Origin: Pantoea cypripedii
Lineage (GTDB): Bacteria > Pseudomonadota > Gammaproteobacteria > Enterobacterales > Enterobacteriaceae
Direction: 5' to 3'
DNA length: 64,000 bases
NCBI RefSeq assembly: GCF_011395035.1
Contig: NZ_CP024770.1
Coordinates: 1,173,216-1,237,215 of the forward strand
In this document: one piece after another, positions 50,901 through 59,145 of the stretch
Layout of the letters: the number at the start of each line of letters is the position of its first letter
Numbering within the stretch: the first letter of the stretch is position 1
The notes under the pieces: model-generated
What the model was told of the DNA's origin: nothing
What the model saw: the letters and a program-made list of their open reading frames with translations, nothing else
Databases searched by the model: none
Position numbers and translations under genes: made by a program

Positions 50901-53398
50901 GACAGATCTTCCAGTACCATCTGATACCATGCGTGCATGGTGTCACGTATCCCGTTGTAGGTCTGGATGATGGCAGAAGCATTGCCCGCAGGATAGTTGA
51001 GCAAGCCCCTGAGTTTGCTGGCATACAAATGGTAATGGATAAGTTGCTGCTGCTGGAGCTGCATAGCGGTCAAATAATGGTGCATCCCGTCTTTGGGGTT
51101 AAAGAACAGCTTATCTGTCGCGGCAAATTCAGCCAGCAATGCGGGCTCTGAACGACGGTACATCAGCTGTGAGCCAAATCTCTCCAGTTCCTCCCCGCTG
51201 GCCTGATTGAGGATTTGTTCATCCTGAATTTCATACGCGGCGACTGCTCGCTGATATCCGGCGCGTGACAGGCAATGTTCGCTGGCGAGATCGAGGTGAT
51301 TGCACAATTTAAGCATCGGATATTCCTGCCGCATCATGGTCAGCGCCAGAAAATCCAGCTTTGCCACCAGGCTATCCTGTCCCTGTCGATCCCTGACAAC
51401 CGCTTCAACCGCTTTACGCACATGGCTGCTAAATACCTGCTCCATTTCCAGCAACACGGCGGCGAGGTCGCGATACGTCGTGGTCGCGGGTTTAATTCGC
51501 TGGCTGAATTGTTGCAGGCTGATAAGCAGCGGGCGACCTGTGGCGTCCAGGCTATGGTCCAGGGCCAGCAAAAAACGACGAGCCAGTGCAGCGGTGCCTC
51601 TGGTTGAGCGAACAAAGGCAGCGATCGATTCCGGGTGTTGTTTAAACGCCGCAACGTCGGGCAGACGGGTGATAAAATTTGTCGCCTGGGTGGGATCGAT
51701 ACGCAGTCGGTGGTGTTGACTATCCCATGACACGATGCGGTCGCAGGCTGTCAGAAAGGTCTTTTTATCAAACAGGTTGTCAGGGTCTGCATCCACAAAG
51801 TCTTCCAGTAGTTTGCCAAACTGCTGTGTTGACAGCGACTCAATACGCTGGCTGAGCTGGCTCATCATATCCCGCAAGCTGTTGGTCTGGAGTGGCGCAG
51901 GGGCAACCATGCAGGCTGGTGCGTTGGGGTCGGTATCAAGCCAACCGGGCCAGCTGACCGGTTTGACTGTGGTGGTTGAGGAGGGGTCTGCTTCGAATTC
52001 AAGCTGGTGGACAAACCCGGCGCCGAAGCCACGCTTATCGACTTGCCACCAGTCAGGACGGTATAAGGCGGTGGTCTCTTCAGCCTGCACGCTCGATATA
52101 ATCCAGCCGCCTTTAGACGGTGCCGTGTTGATAACCGGTGTGACTACTGAGGTGATGGCTGCTTTTTGTGGCGCGGGGGCTGGCCAGGGGCGCATCTGCC
52201 TTTGGTACTGGTGTAACGCGACGGGACTTTGTCTCAGGGGGATGTGGCAACCGTGAACGATCACCGCGGCCTCACTGGTCACCATGCGCGTGCCTTCCTG
52301 TACCATCCTGAGATCGTTGTCAGCAACGAAATGCTCGAAAGTCACTACTCCCCGGCCCTGCAACGGGGCCGTGTCATTGACAGGGGCGGCGGGGAAGTCT
52401 CCGGCACAGGTGGGAAAGTGCTGATCGGGTCTCAGAAATTCAGCGCTGGTATGGGGCGCAAACCGCAGGGGAAGGCCGTCATGTTGATGATTGAGCACCG
52501 AGTTAGCGGTTAACTTAAGCCAGAAGACAATCGGTTCAGGTGGTTCCCCAGGTTGTGGTTGCACACCGGGTGACCCAAATGAGGAGATCAGCCGGGAAGG
52601 CCACTCCTGCAAATGGGTGATGAGGTGGGCGAACGTAATGGGTTTCGGATGGTAAGCGCTATCGCGGCCACTTCCCAGTAATTTGCCGGAAGCGTACTGA
52701 TCACCTGCCTGCAACAGGGGTTTGATGCCCTGAACCGGCGCGAGTCTGACGGCATTGATAAAGTGGATGATCAGCGCCGGAAGGGGGTAAAGCGTGGCAA
52801 CGGATCGCATGATAAATTGCTTTCCCGCACCGGGGGTGGCTTCAATTAACGGCTTATCCGATACCAGAAAAATTTCCCGCATCAGCAGATGATGAAGATG
52901 GGGGTAACGGGAAGGGAGTTGTGCAAAGATTGCCGCATCGGTGATAAAGGGAAAAATCACCTGCAACCGTGCCAGCAGCTGTACATCGTTTAATAACGCC
53001 TGCATCGGCAGGATTGCCGAACCATCACGCAACTCCTGGCGCTTTTCGGCGAGAAACGCCAGCAAATCCTCCGACATACGTTGCCAGCTTAACGGGGAGA
53101 TGTTGTCTGGTCGGGCAACGGTTTGTCGCTGAAAGTCGCTCAGGCGGGTGCGAATATGAGCCAGCAGCGCATCATAGCTATCGAATGTTGTGGCATCGGG
53201 TAGCTCCGCACTCAGATGATGATATTCCGTCAATACTCCATCCCGGGGGATAACAGGTAGCTGGGGCCACAGGGATTTCATAAAGACATACGCATTCTGA
53301 ATCAGCCGCAGTGGCCATGTATTTTTATGACTGTCAGTTGATGGCGTGTAGTTGTTGAGAATGCTGGAAGTACTATGCGGGGTGGGTCCAATAGGCAT
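47915..53398 (-). CDS. Giant putative toxin/effector with C-terminal HExxH metalloprotease
   Basis: A 1,827-residue protein without a signal peptide, transmembrane segments or Rhs/haemagglutinin repeats. The N-terminal 1,100 residues resemble the long, helix-rich proteins of Pseudomonas and Pantoea annotated as dermonecrotic-toxin-domain or membrane-targeted effector proteins. The C-terminal region holds a zinc motif HETGH (His1621, Glu1622, His1625) inside FIHETGHSAMSDEGEGYVG. GGAGGAGGAAAG precedes the ATG. DNA encoding about residue 1,380 onward is visibly AT-richer than the rest, suggesting a grafted module. No dedicated secretion gene or Hrp box lies nearby. No immunity gene was recognised downstream. 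Confidence 0.7.
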   Translation of the reverse strand: MPIGPTPHSTSSILNNYTPSTDSHKNTWPLRLIQNAYVFMKSLWPQLPVIPRDGVLTEYHHLSAELPDATTFDSYDALLAHIRTRLSDFQRQTVARPDNISPLSWQRMSEDLLAFLAEKRQELRDGSAILPMQALLNDVQLLARLQVIFPFITDAAIFAQLPSRYPHLHHLLMREIFLVSDKPLIEATPGAGKQFIMRSVATLYPLPALIIHFINAVRLAPVQGIKPLLQAGDQYASGKLLGSGRDSAYHPKPITFAHLITHLQEWPSRLISSFGSPGVQPQPGEPPEPIVFWLKLTANSVLNHQHDGLPLRFAPHTSAEFLRPDQHFPTCAGDFPAAPVNDTAPLQGRGVVTFEHFVADNDLRMVQEGTRMVTSEAAVIVHGCHIPLRQSPVALHQYQRQMRPWPAPAPQKAAITSVVTPVINTAPSKGGWIISSVQAEETTALYRPDWWQVDKRGFGAGFVHQLEFEADPSSTTTVKPVSWPGWLDTDPNAPACMVAPAPLQTNSLRDMMSQLSQRIESLSTQQFGKLLEDFVDADPDNLFDKKTFLTACDRIVSWDSQHHRLRIDPTQATNFITRLPDVAAFKQHPESIAAFVRSTRGTAALARRFLLALDHSLDATGRPLLISLQQFSQRIKPATTTYRDLAAVLLEMEQVFSSHVRKAVEAVVRDRQGQDSLVAKLDFLALTMMRQEYPMLKLCNHLDLASEHCLSRAGYQRAVAAYEIQDEQILNQASGEELERFGSQLMYRRSEPALLAEFAATDKLFFNPKDGMHHYLTAMQLQQQQLIHYHLYASKLRGLLNYPAGNASAIIQTYNGIRDTMHAWYQMVLEDLSADDQHFYQEQLLTPGSVRVFPVRLEQTSGDKTDVSCVGCYVYASHDLASRAIFITPITPMNKPGQLGSFDASDEFSTREGTQSMLNGAGKVDMLTRLSPAALPNLAHIRFLIDAEVKMKVDDPDVDWSHCAAVLAQQISEHQFPNLTLPASPATAPTLQPPNLLEILYGLNPVTSCYSALKSTVLGESNKNIALKFVGCALSLIPEEEAASELGKMGNYALNSVYHWLVNSVIDHPAHPTVAPVNMTQAEESLVDDNLVGAKLCSTTAFQNTFSRELFQRSLPLNDLPRGYNLTGVSWDEFTDQLHCNVTTPAGQKYYLLDAPSQHLWPQPDTLPPAGLSIPVAEFRQAFNEQRLPALIASLSPVSQVPIRFNQTEADNPERDIVYNHLDPNSFPAGWHYQQSWVKTGPHPQVIVEFRNATGSTVYVQPNHVGQWRHWQPATPLARQSRDTVSPQPLYFDALTPSSSGYQTVTPYASPARIAAIEEVARLLPAIPPPFLLKKIHIKSLFRQIASRLHPTFEQFGDGTAKRLVQELGTWRKPLTDGVFSTLKELFGHYKILHYLRGNKDIDDFVVDMEHVIAERTRIASRYNDFQIKYHKYYQALKNLEHIIIDNQSVLQTVLTRMKKAVLGSTSFILKTIDEEQLLRKYPQEVKGIKDAIHETHYSARLALAMIDPVENPDGMLKFMRMFFSKLNINSSHVALFRKNFIKVLEAANRLSLNKIHIVEDRFLSDGRIPAKCAKLASEKMLMGTNVVGYTSSRDDFQHIYLMWHAIKEMPAKEVANVFIHETGHSAMSDEGEGYVGAEVYLDAGHPLKKLTIHGMSVLAKKLMSDVNNFKDYLLSDEEFLGAFLNHFYDFTYDPVMREKIYHFRNRYMSKKPTASNNKSRENKAEKYQLFTPIVESAFSNIGYMTEFTFRNADWLLSFLGMMLDYAKKRARPHVHTAHKRETESDKPASSPSFYHQLAGVNATSDIAHSLFRQFFVMFVQASPLEE

Positions 53399-53660
53399 CG
53401 CTTTCCTCCTCCATAAGCTGAAGCTAGCCTGGATGACCTGGCGATGATGTGCTCTGATAAATTTATGAGAACTGCCCGACCATGCTTCAACGGTGGCAAA
53501 AATAATCGTCTGATTTCAGAGAAATGTTCATGTCATGCAAGGTGATGAAATGAAACTCAGAGGTTGTTGATTTTTTACCAGGGGGAGGGGAGCGTTAATT
53601 CGCTGGCAGCTACCCGTCTTAACAACCGGTAACTGCCAGCTCGGTTCTGCCTGAATAATC
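53399..53660. other. Intergenic region with a terminator-like inverted repeat
   Basis: The promoter of the giant toxin must lie here. The inverted repeat GCTGGCAG ... CTGCCAGC (53602-53640), extending to about 12 paired bases, falls just after the chemoreceptor stop and likely ends its transcript. I found no Hrp-box pattern (GGAACC-N15/16-CCAC). Confidence 0.5.
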
Positions 53661-55280
53661 TTAATTAATGTTAATCAGCGCCATATCCTGTGATCCCTGA
53701 TACAGGTCAGTTGCCAGCGTGGTTTTATCGCTATCTACCTGGAAGCGTGTCACCGACTGTTGCAGGTTCACCACCTGTTGTTGCAGCGAACTGGCCGCTG
53801 TCGCAACTTCGGCAACCAGCGAGGCATTCTGCTGTGTCACACCGTCCATCTGCTGGATGGCGATATTAATCTGCGAGATACCGCGGGTTTGTTCGCCGGA
53901 GGCCAGCATCACTTCATCCATGATATCGACCACTTTCTTCACATCGAGCATGACTTCATTCATGGTCACCCCGGCCTCTTTCACCAGGCCGGAACCCTGC
54001 TCGATATTGCCGAGCGAGTCATTGATCATGGTGCCGATCTCCTTCGCTGCGGTGGCGCTACGCTGGGCAAGGACGCGAACTTCCGACGCGACCACGGCGA
54101 ATCCACGTCCGGCTTCACCGGCGCGCGCGGCTTCAACCGCGGCATTCAGTGCCAGCAGGTTGGTCTGGAACGCAATACCGTCGATAACCCCGACAATGTC
54201 ACCAATTTTGGCCGAGCTTTTCTCAATCGAACTCATGGTGGCCACCACCTCAGACACCACATTTGCGCCACGGGAAGCTGAATCCGAGGCTTTCTGTGAC
54301 AGCGAATTGGCCTTGCGCGTGTTGTCTTCGTTGTTTTTCACCGTCGCCATAATCTGCTCCATGCTGGAGGCTGTTTCATCCAGTGAGGCGGCCTGCTGTT
54401 CGGTACGGCTGGAGAGATCGATGTTCCCGGCGGCGATTTCTTCCACTCCGGAGCCGATAGCATCCGTGCCGCTGCGCACCATCAGTACCATGTTTTCCAG
54501 TCCATCACGCATACGCTGCACGGCAGCAAACAGTTGCGCTATCTCATTTTTGCCCGAGATATCAATGCGCGCGCGCAGATCCCCTTCTGCAATACGGTCA
54601 AACACGGTGATCACATGATTGAGAGGTTTGACGATAAGATTGGTCATCACCGACCAGGCCAGTCCAGCCAGCACCAGCGCACAGGCGATGGCAAAGTACA
54701 GGGTAAACTCCATGCGTTTTACCCGGTTGCTGGAGTCATCGTAAGCCACATCAATGCTTTTCAGTTTAAAGGCGACCAATGCTTTAGAGGCTTTATCGAA
54801 TGCGCCATACAATGCTGTCGATTTCCCGGCACGCTGGCGATACTCGTCCAGTTTGCCTGCTTCCAGTGCCGCAAAAGCCGGATCAATAAACTCTTTCATT
54901 AGCGCGTCACGAGTGGTGGCCATTTCAGCCGCAATCGGGCGCTCCTCGGCGGATTGCGGGTACTTCAGGTAGTCCTGCCACTTCGCGCTGGCAGTATCGA
55001 TTTTGCCTTTGGCACGTTCCAGCGCGACTTTGGCTTTGTCAGTATCGCCGCTCCCCATCAGGGATTCATATAACCGTAAATCCAGCCGCCCGCGTAATAG
55101 CAGTTCTGAACTTTCATTCAGTGCGACCAGACCCGGTAATACCTCGGTATCCACGGTGGCGAAGGATTTATTCCCTGACTGTACGGCAACTAATCCTAAA
55201 ATACCGACGAACAATAATAAGGCAGTCAGTGAAAAAACCATCATGCTGAGTGCAGTGCGGATCTTTATTCTACGAAACAT
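53661..55280 (-). CDS. Methyl-accepting chemotaxis protein
   Basis: A 539-residue chemoreceptor. TM1 is at about 11-33, a four-helix-bundle periplasmic sensor domain at about 35-188, TM2 at about 190-212, HAMP at about 213-266 and the cytoplasmic signalling domain with the conserved hairpin tip IAFQTNLLALNAAVEAARAGE. The C-terminus lacks the NWETF-type pentapeptide that tethers CheR and CheB, so it depends on other receptors for adaptation. Ligand unknown. The promoter lies in the short gap before the hydrolase gene. Confidence 0.95.
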   Translation of the reverse strand: MFRRIKIRTALSMMVFSLTALLLFVGILGLVAVQSGNKSFATVDTEVLPGLVALNESSELLLRGRLDLRLYESLMGSGDTDKAKVALERAKGKIDTASAKWQDYLKYPQSAEERPIAAEMATTRDALMKEFIDPAFAALEAGKLDEYRQRAGKSTALYGAFDKASKALVAFKLKSIDVAYDDSSNRVKRMEFTLYFAIACALVLAGLAWSVMTNLIVKPLNHVITVFDRIAEGDLRARIDISGKNEIAQLFAAVQRMRDGLENMVLMVRSGTDAIGSGVEEIAAGNIDLSSRTEQQAASLDETASSMEQIMATVKNNEDNTRKANSLSQKASDSASRGANVVSEVVATMSSIEKSSAKIGDIVGVIDGIAFQTNLLALNAAVEAARAGEAGRGFAVVASEVRVLAQRSATAAKEIGTMINDSLGNIEQGSGLVKEAGVTMNEVMLDVKKVVDIMDEVMLASGEQTRGISQINIAIQQMDGVTQQNASLVAEVATAASSLQQQVVNLQQSVTRFQVDSDKTTLATDLYQGSQDMALININ

Positions 55281-55383
55281 AGAGTATTCCCTGCTAACGA
55301 TTGAATGATGAATGCTGTGGCAAATAAATCCATTATTAAAAAAACAGGAAGCAACCTGCGTTGTTTCCTGTCAGAGAGCTGAC

Positions 55384-56460
55384 TCAGTGCTTATCCTGGG
55401 TTTTGGGCGCGTGAGCTAAGAACGTCTTAAGTTTTTGATGATAAAATTTTGCCTGCATCATGGTGCCATGCCCACTGGTTTCGGCACTGGCCGGAATAAG
55501 GAGCAATTCAGCGTTTTTAATCCGATGCAATTCACCCTTAAGAATACCGGTCTCAACCGGGTTACGCTCATCGTCCGCTGAGTTGATAATCAGCATCGGT
55601 GCTTTGATGCGCTTCAGACCCGGCAACGCATTGTAATCCGCCGATGAATTCCAGATATAAATGAAGTCGTTAGCATCCGCCGTGACAGGTGCAGCGAGGC
55701 GTTCATCGACCAGCTTATCTGCCAGCGCGCGCGTAGGGGCTTTGTGCTGATAAGCCAGGGTGCCGCCGGTAGTGGCAATGCTGAACATAATGTTGGCGGT
55801 CCTCAGCGCAGGAGGTTGCTGGTGGTAATTGCCTTCTGCCCATGCGGGATCGTTTTTGATGGATTCAATTAATATACGGCGCAGCATCCAGTTACGTCCG
55901 GACAATTCATTAGGCTGTGAGGCCATCGGGACCAGTGCATCCATCATTGCCGGGTATTTTTCACCCCAAATCCAGGTCTGCATACCCCCCATTGAATAAC
56001 CCATCACCAGGCGTAAATGAGAAATACCCAGACCTTCTTTCACCAGGCGATATTGCGCCGTCACCATATCGTCATAATCGTAGTGCGGAAATGTCATCCG
56101 CAGGCCATCGGAGGGTTTGGATGATTTGCCGGAGCCGATCCCTTCCGGGATGATAATAAAATATTTTCTGATATCCAGTGCCTGTCCTGGGCCAAATAAT
56201 TTCCCGGCAAAGCCCGGAGCCAGTAACGCGTTAACAGGTTGGTTAGTACCGTGAAGTAATAATACCGCTGGTTTATTGCGATCGCCCAAAGTGAAATAAT
56301 GAATACGCAGATCTTTCAGTTTTTCGCCGCTGTTGAAGGTAAATTCTTTAGCGACCCAATCCGCTTCTTGTGGTGTCGGTAATGCGCTGGCTGCCTGAGT
56401 TAATGGTGATAAAGTTAACAGAATGGCACCCGCCACGCCTGATATCATGCGATTAAACAT
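55384..56460 (-). CDS. Exported alpha/beta hydrolase (MetX-like)
   Basis: A 358-residue alpha/beta-hydrolase. The signal peptide ends at LTQAASA. The nucleophile is Ser156 in GYSMGGMQTW, the oxyanion region is LLHGTNQP, the acid is Asp296 or Asp297 (INSADDERNP) and the base His331 (SGHGTM). The pattern resembles homoserine O-acetyltransferase relatives, but an exported enzyme cannot serve that pathway, so it is probably an esterase or acyltransferase. The ribosome site (AGAG) is weak. It stands alone. Confidence 0.85.
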   Translation of the reverse strand: MFNRMISGVAGAILLTLSPLTQAASALPTPQEADWVAKEFTFNSGEKLKDLRIHYFTLGDRNKPAVLLLHGTNQPVNALLAPGFAGKLFGPGQALDIRKYFIIIPEGIGSGKSSKPSDGLRMTFPHYDYDDMVTAQYRLVKEGLGISHLRLVMGYSMGGMQTWIWGEKYPAMMDALVPMASQPNELSGRNWMLRRILIESIKNDPAWAEGNYHQQPPALRTANIMFSIATTGGTLAYQHKAPTRALADKLVDERLAAPVTADANDFIYIWNSSADYNALPGLKRIKAPMLIINSADDERNPVETGILKGELHRIKNAELLLIPASAETSGHGTMMQAKFYHQKLKTFLAHAPKTQDKH

Positions 56461-56817
56461 TGAAGTAACTCTTAAGTTATTTTTTGTCCCCTGGAAGTCT
56501 GATATTAATTTTAATAAAGAAAAATCCCAATGAACATCAACAGCATCGGGGAAAAAAAAGACAATTCTCTTCTTTTTTGAGTTTTAACAAGACGATTTTT
56601 ATCTGGTTTTTCTTATGCTAATACAACCGGGTATTTCTTCTGCGGTTTTTTTTCAGCTGTTTAGTTCAGCGTTGTTCACGCAAAACTGTTTCAGTTCCAT
56701 ATACCGGGATTGTGCAGCTAAAGCGTGGCATTGTTTGTTGAGAATTGACCAAATACGGCAGAAGGTTAATCTGCCGATATGAATAGCCCTTTAACACAAA
56801 TTTTCGGATGACCATCC
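56461..56817. other. Intergenic region without a recognised gene
   Basis: About 357 bp, AT-rich near 56510-56650. A 71-codon frame (56666-56881) overlaps the following gene's tail on the same strand and has no recognisable feature, so it is not called. At the right edge a hairpin GACCATCCTCA / TGAGGTGGTC (one bulge) overlaps the next gene's stop codon and has T7 on the plus strand. Confidence 0.45.
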
Positions 56818-57279
56818 TCAAACTGAGGTGGTCTTTTTTTGTCTCAGGCGCAGGGGCTTTGGTTGATAGCGGTTTACCCAATTACTGATAGTCTGACCTT
56901 CCTTGTCCGCTTCGCTAAACACAATGACAGTCGCTCTGCGACCATGTGATTCAATTGCATGGAGTAAGTCTGCTGTTGGAGAAAAAACCAGGTAGATGGC
57001 ATCAAGCAGGATATGTTCTTTCCGGAGTGTCTGTGTGGAGAATAATCCAACCTTGACTCCTGAGACCAGAATCTGCTTTTTGCTATGCAGTATCCGGAAG
57101 GTTGGTTCATCAAACGCTTTGGTTAAATATTCTTCGCAGGATGCCTTCACAGGAACGCAAACCCGTAAATTCCGGCCTGACTGGCTGGCCTGTTCAAGTG
57201 CAACCTGAACAATGTTTTTATAGTAAGGTTCCAGCTTGTCTTTTGATTTAACAAAGCAATATCGGTCTTTTAACGGCAT
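56818..57279 (-). CDS. Hypothetical protein of unknown family
   Basis: A 153-residue soluble protein with no signal peptide or membrane helix. I do not recognise the family. Visible features are an N-terminal lysine-rich helix region, a central beta-rich stretch (ILHSKKQILVSGVKVGLFS) and a C-terminal segment (RRATVIVFSEADKEGQTISNWV) with a beta-strand then helix. The pattern could belong to a Rossmann-like or nuclease-like fold, but I cannot say. The DNA is AT-rich and it is isolated, with long intergenic stretches on both sides, which suggests a recent insertion. Confidence 0.55.
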   Translation of the reverse strand: MPLKDRYCFVKSKDKLEPYYKNIVQVALEQASQSGRNLRVCVPVKASCEEYLTKAFDEPTFRILHSKKQILVSGVKVGLFSTQTLRKEHILLDAIYLVFSPTADLLHAIESHGRRATVIVFSEADKEGQTISNWVNRYQPKPLRLRQKKTTSV

Positions 57280-57822
57280 TTAATTTCTTTGATCTCCAAT
57301 CGGTAATGAAATGATTTATTGCTGTGATAAATGAGAGAGAATAGATATCAACTAAAGTATGGCACAAATTACTCATTACGCCGCCGGGATTAGAAAAAGA
57401 GAACAAAAAACTCCACGATTTGTCACATTTACATTTCTTCGCCACAGCAGACGTTGGATGAATGAAACCCTGTTCTTCTTCTGAAAGGACAAATCCTGGC
57501 GTGTTGAATGTCGATGTGTTGTCGTTTTTGTGATCTAAATTGCAGTACCATAAATATAAATTGTACTACAATCTCAGCATCAGACGATGAAGCGAGTTGC
57601 TTATGCTATTGATTGTACACAAATTCCAGTTTACCAACCCGGAAGCTTAGTGAGATCAACAGGTAACCATGTGCAGAGGTTGAGGAAACGTCATTGAATA
57701 GGTCCAATGAATACCGGCGGGTGTTACTCAGGTAATGTCACATTAATTAATCATTAAATTAAAAGCAGCTGATTACGGTCAGAGGGATTGTTATTGTATA
57801 AAAGTTAATCGAGGTTTATTTC
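57280..57822. other. 543-bp AT-rich intergenic region
   Basis: This stretch holds the promoters of the hypothetical and MFS genes. TTGT-N3-ACAA sites (57540-57571) and a related TTGTACACAA (57613-57622) are listed separately. A 65-codon frame (57248-57445, minus) has no support and is not called. Confidence 0.5.
57540..57571. promoter_or_regulatory. GntR/FadR-type operator candidate
   Basis: TTGTACTACAA (57561-57571) is a perfect TTGT-N3-ACAA, matching the TNGT-N-ACNA consensus of FCD-type GntR regulators. It pairs with TTGCAGTAC (57540-57548) as a 9-bp inverted repeat with one mismatch. About 250 bp before the MFS gene. Confidence 0.4.
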
Positions 57823-59133
57823 ATGAACAACGATCTGTACGGTGCTACCTTAAGGCAACTGAATACCAAAATTATTCCTTTTATCATTATCTGTTACTTC
57901 GTTGCCAATCTCGACAAAACGAATATCTCTATCGCTGCATTACAAATGAATGCCGATTTGGGTCTGAGTACCAGCATGTATGGTCTGGGTGTCGGGATGT
58001 TTTATATCTCCTACATTCTTTTCGAAATTCCCAGCAATGTGATCATGACGAAAGTCGGTGCGCGGGTATGGATTGCGCGAATTATGATCACCTGGGGCAT
58101 TGTCAGCGCCGGAATGTCGCTGGTCCAGACTCCCACGCAACTGTATGTGATGCGTTTTCTGTTAGGAATGGCAGAAGCAGGCTTTACGCCGGGCATCATT
58201 TATTACATCTCCTGCTGGTTTCCGAAGAGTAACCGCGCGCGTGCCATGTCATTCTTTTATATGGGTTCGGTGATGGCTTCCATTATCGGATTGCCCATTT
58301 CCGGCACTATCCTGAATATGCACGGTATTGCTGACATCGCGGGCTGGCGCTGGTTATTTGCGCTGGAAGGTATTCCGGCGCTGGTGCTGGGCATTACGGT
58401 GCTGTGGCGTCTGCCGCAATCTCCTGACCACGCGGCATGGTTATCCGCGGAACAAAAGGGCTGGCTGAAGACGCAACTCGCCCGTGATAACGCCAGTGTC
58501 GAAATTGGCGCGCAGCATAGCTGGTTAAGTGCGCTGAAAAATAAAACCGTGTTGCTACTGAGCCTGGTCTGGTTCCTGCAGGCGTTCGGCTCAATTGGTA
58601 TCACGCTATTCTTACCGTTGATCATCAAAAGTATGGCCAGCGAACAGAGCAATATCGTCATCAGCCTGCTTTCAGCGGTACCGTTTATTTTTGCCTGCCT
58701 GTTTATGTATTTTAATGGCCGTCACTCGGATACCACCCATGAGCGTTCATGGCATCTGGGCTTACCGTTGATCCTCTCGGGCTTATCGCTGACCCTGGCC
58801 ATTTATTCCAGCAATCTGCTGGTTGCCTATGTAATGCTGGTCCTCACCGTTGGCTTTAATTTCGCCCTGACGCCGATCTTCTGGGCGGTCACCACCGAAA
58901 AACTGGCAGGCGTGGCGGCAGCGGCCTCCATCGCGTTCATTAATACCGTTGCCAATTTTGTCGGCCTTGGTTTGCCGCCCATTCTTGGCAAGATCAAAGA
59001 TGCCACCAACAGTTATCACTACGGTTTAATGATCGTCGCGGCAGCACTGATTATTGGGGGCATTATCGGTATTCTGATCTCACGCCCCTCGCAGACTGAT
59101 GTCAGTAAACGTGCGGCTTCCCGCCTTTCATAA
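57823..59133 (+). CDS. MFS transporter, ACS family (tartrate/hydroxyacid type)
   Basis: A 436-residue 12-helix transporter of the anion:cation symporter group. FVANLDKTNISIAALQMNADLGLSTSMYG at the N-terminus and SYILFEIPSNVIMTKVGARVWIARIM are characteristic of TtuB- and phthalate-type carriers. GAGG precedes the ATG. It is followed after 12 bp by a 2-hydroxyacid dehydrogenase, so it probably brings in a hydroxy acid for that enzyme. Confidence 0.92.
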   Translation: MNNDLYGATLRQLNTKIIPFIIICYFVANLDKTNISIAALQMNADLGLSTSMYGLGVGMFYISYILFEIPSNVIMTKVGARVWIARIMITWGIVSAGMSLVQTPTQLYVMRFLLGMAEAGFTPGIIYYISCWFPKSNRARAMSFFYMGSVMASIIGLPISGTILNMHGIADIAGWRWLFALEGIPALVLGITVLWRLPQSPDHAAWLSAEQKGWLKTQLARDNASVEIGAQHSWLSALKNKTVLLLSLVWFLQAFGSIGITLFLPLIIKSMASEQSNIVISLLSAVPFIFACLFMYFNGRHSDTTHERSWHLGLPLILSGLSLTLAIYSSNLLVAYVMLVLTVGFNFALTPIFWAVTTEKLAGVAAAASIAFINTVANFVGLGLPPILGKIKDATNSYHYGLMIVAAALIIGGIIGILISRPSQTDVSKRAASRLS

Positions 59134-59145
59134 TGGAATAATCAC

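Noticed and set aside
53399..53600. A Hrp box marking the giant toxin as a type III effector
   Set aside because: I read the region on the minus strand and found no GGAACC-N15/16-CCAC pattern.
56666..56881. 71-codon frame downstream of the orphan 153-residue gene
   Set aside because: It overlaps that gene's 3' end in another register and has no recognisable feature.
57248..57445. 65-codon cysteine-containing frame upstream of the orphan gene
   Set aside because: No ribosome site and partial overlap with the orphan gene's start; most likely chance.
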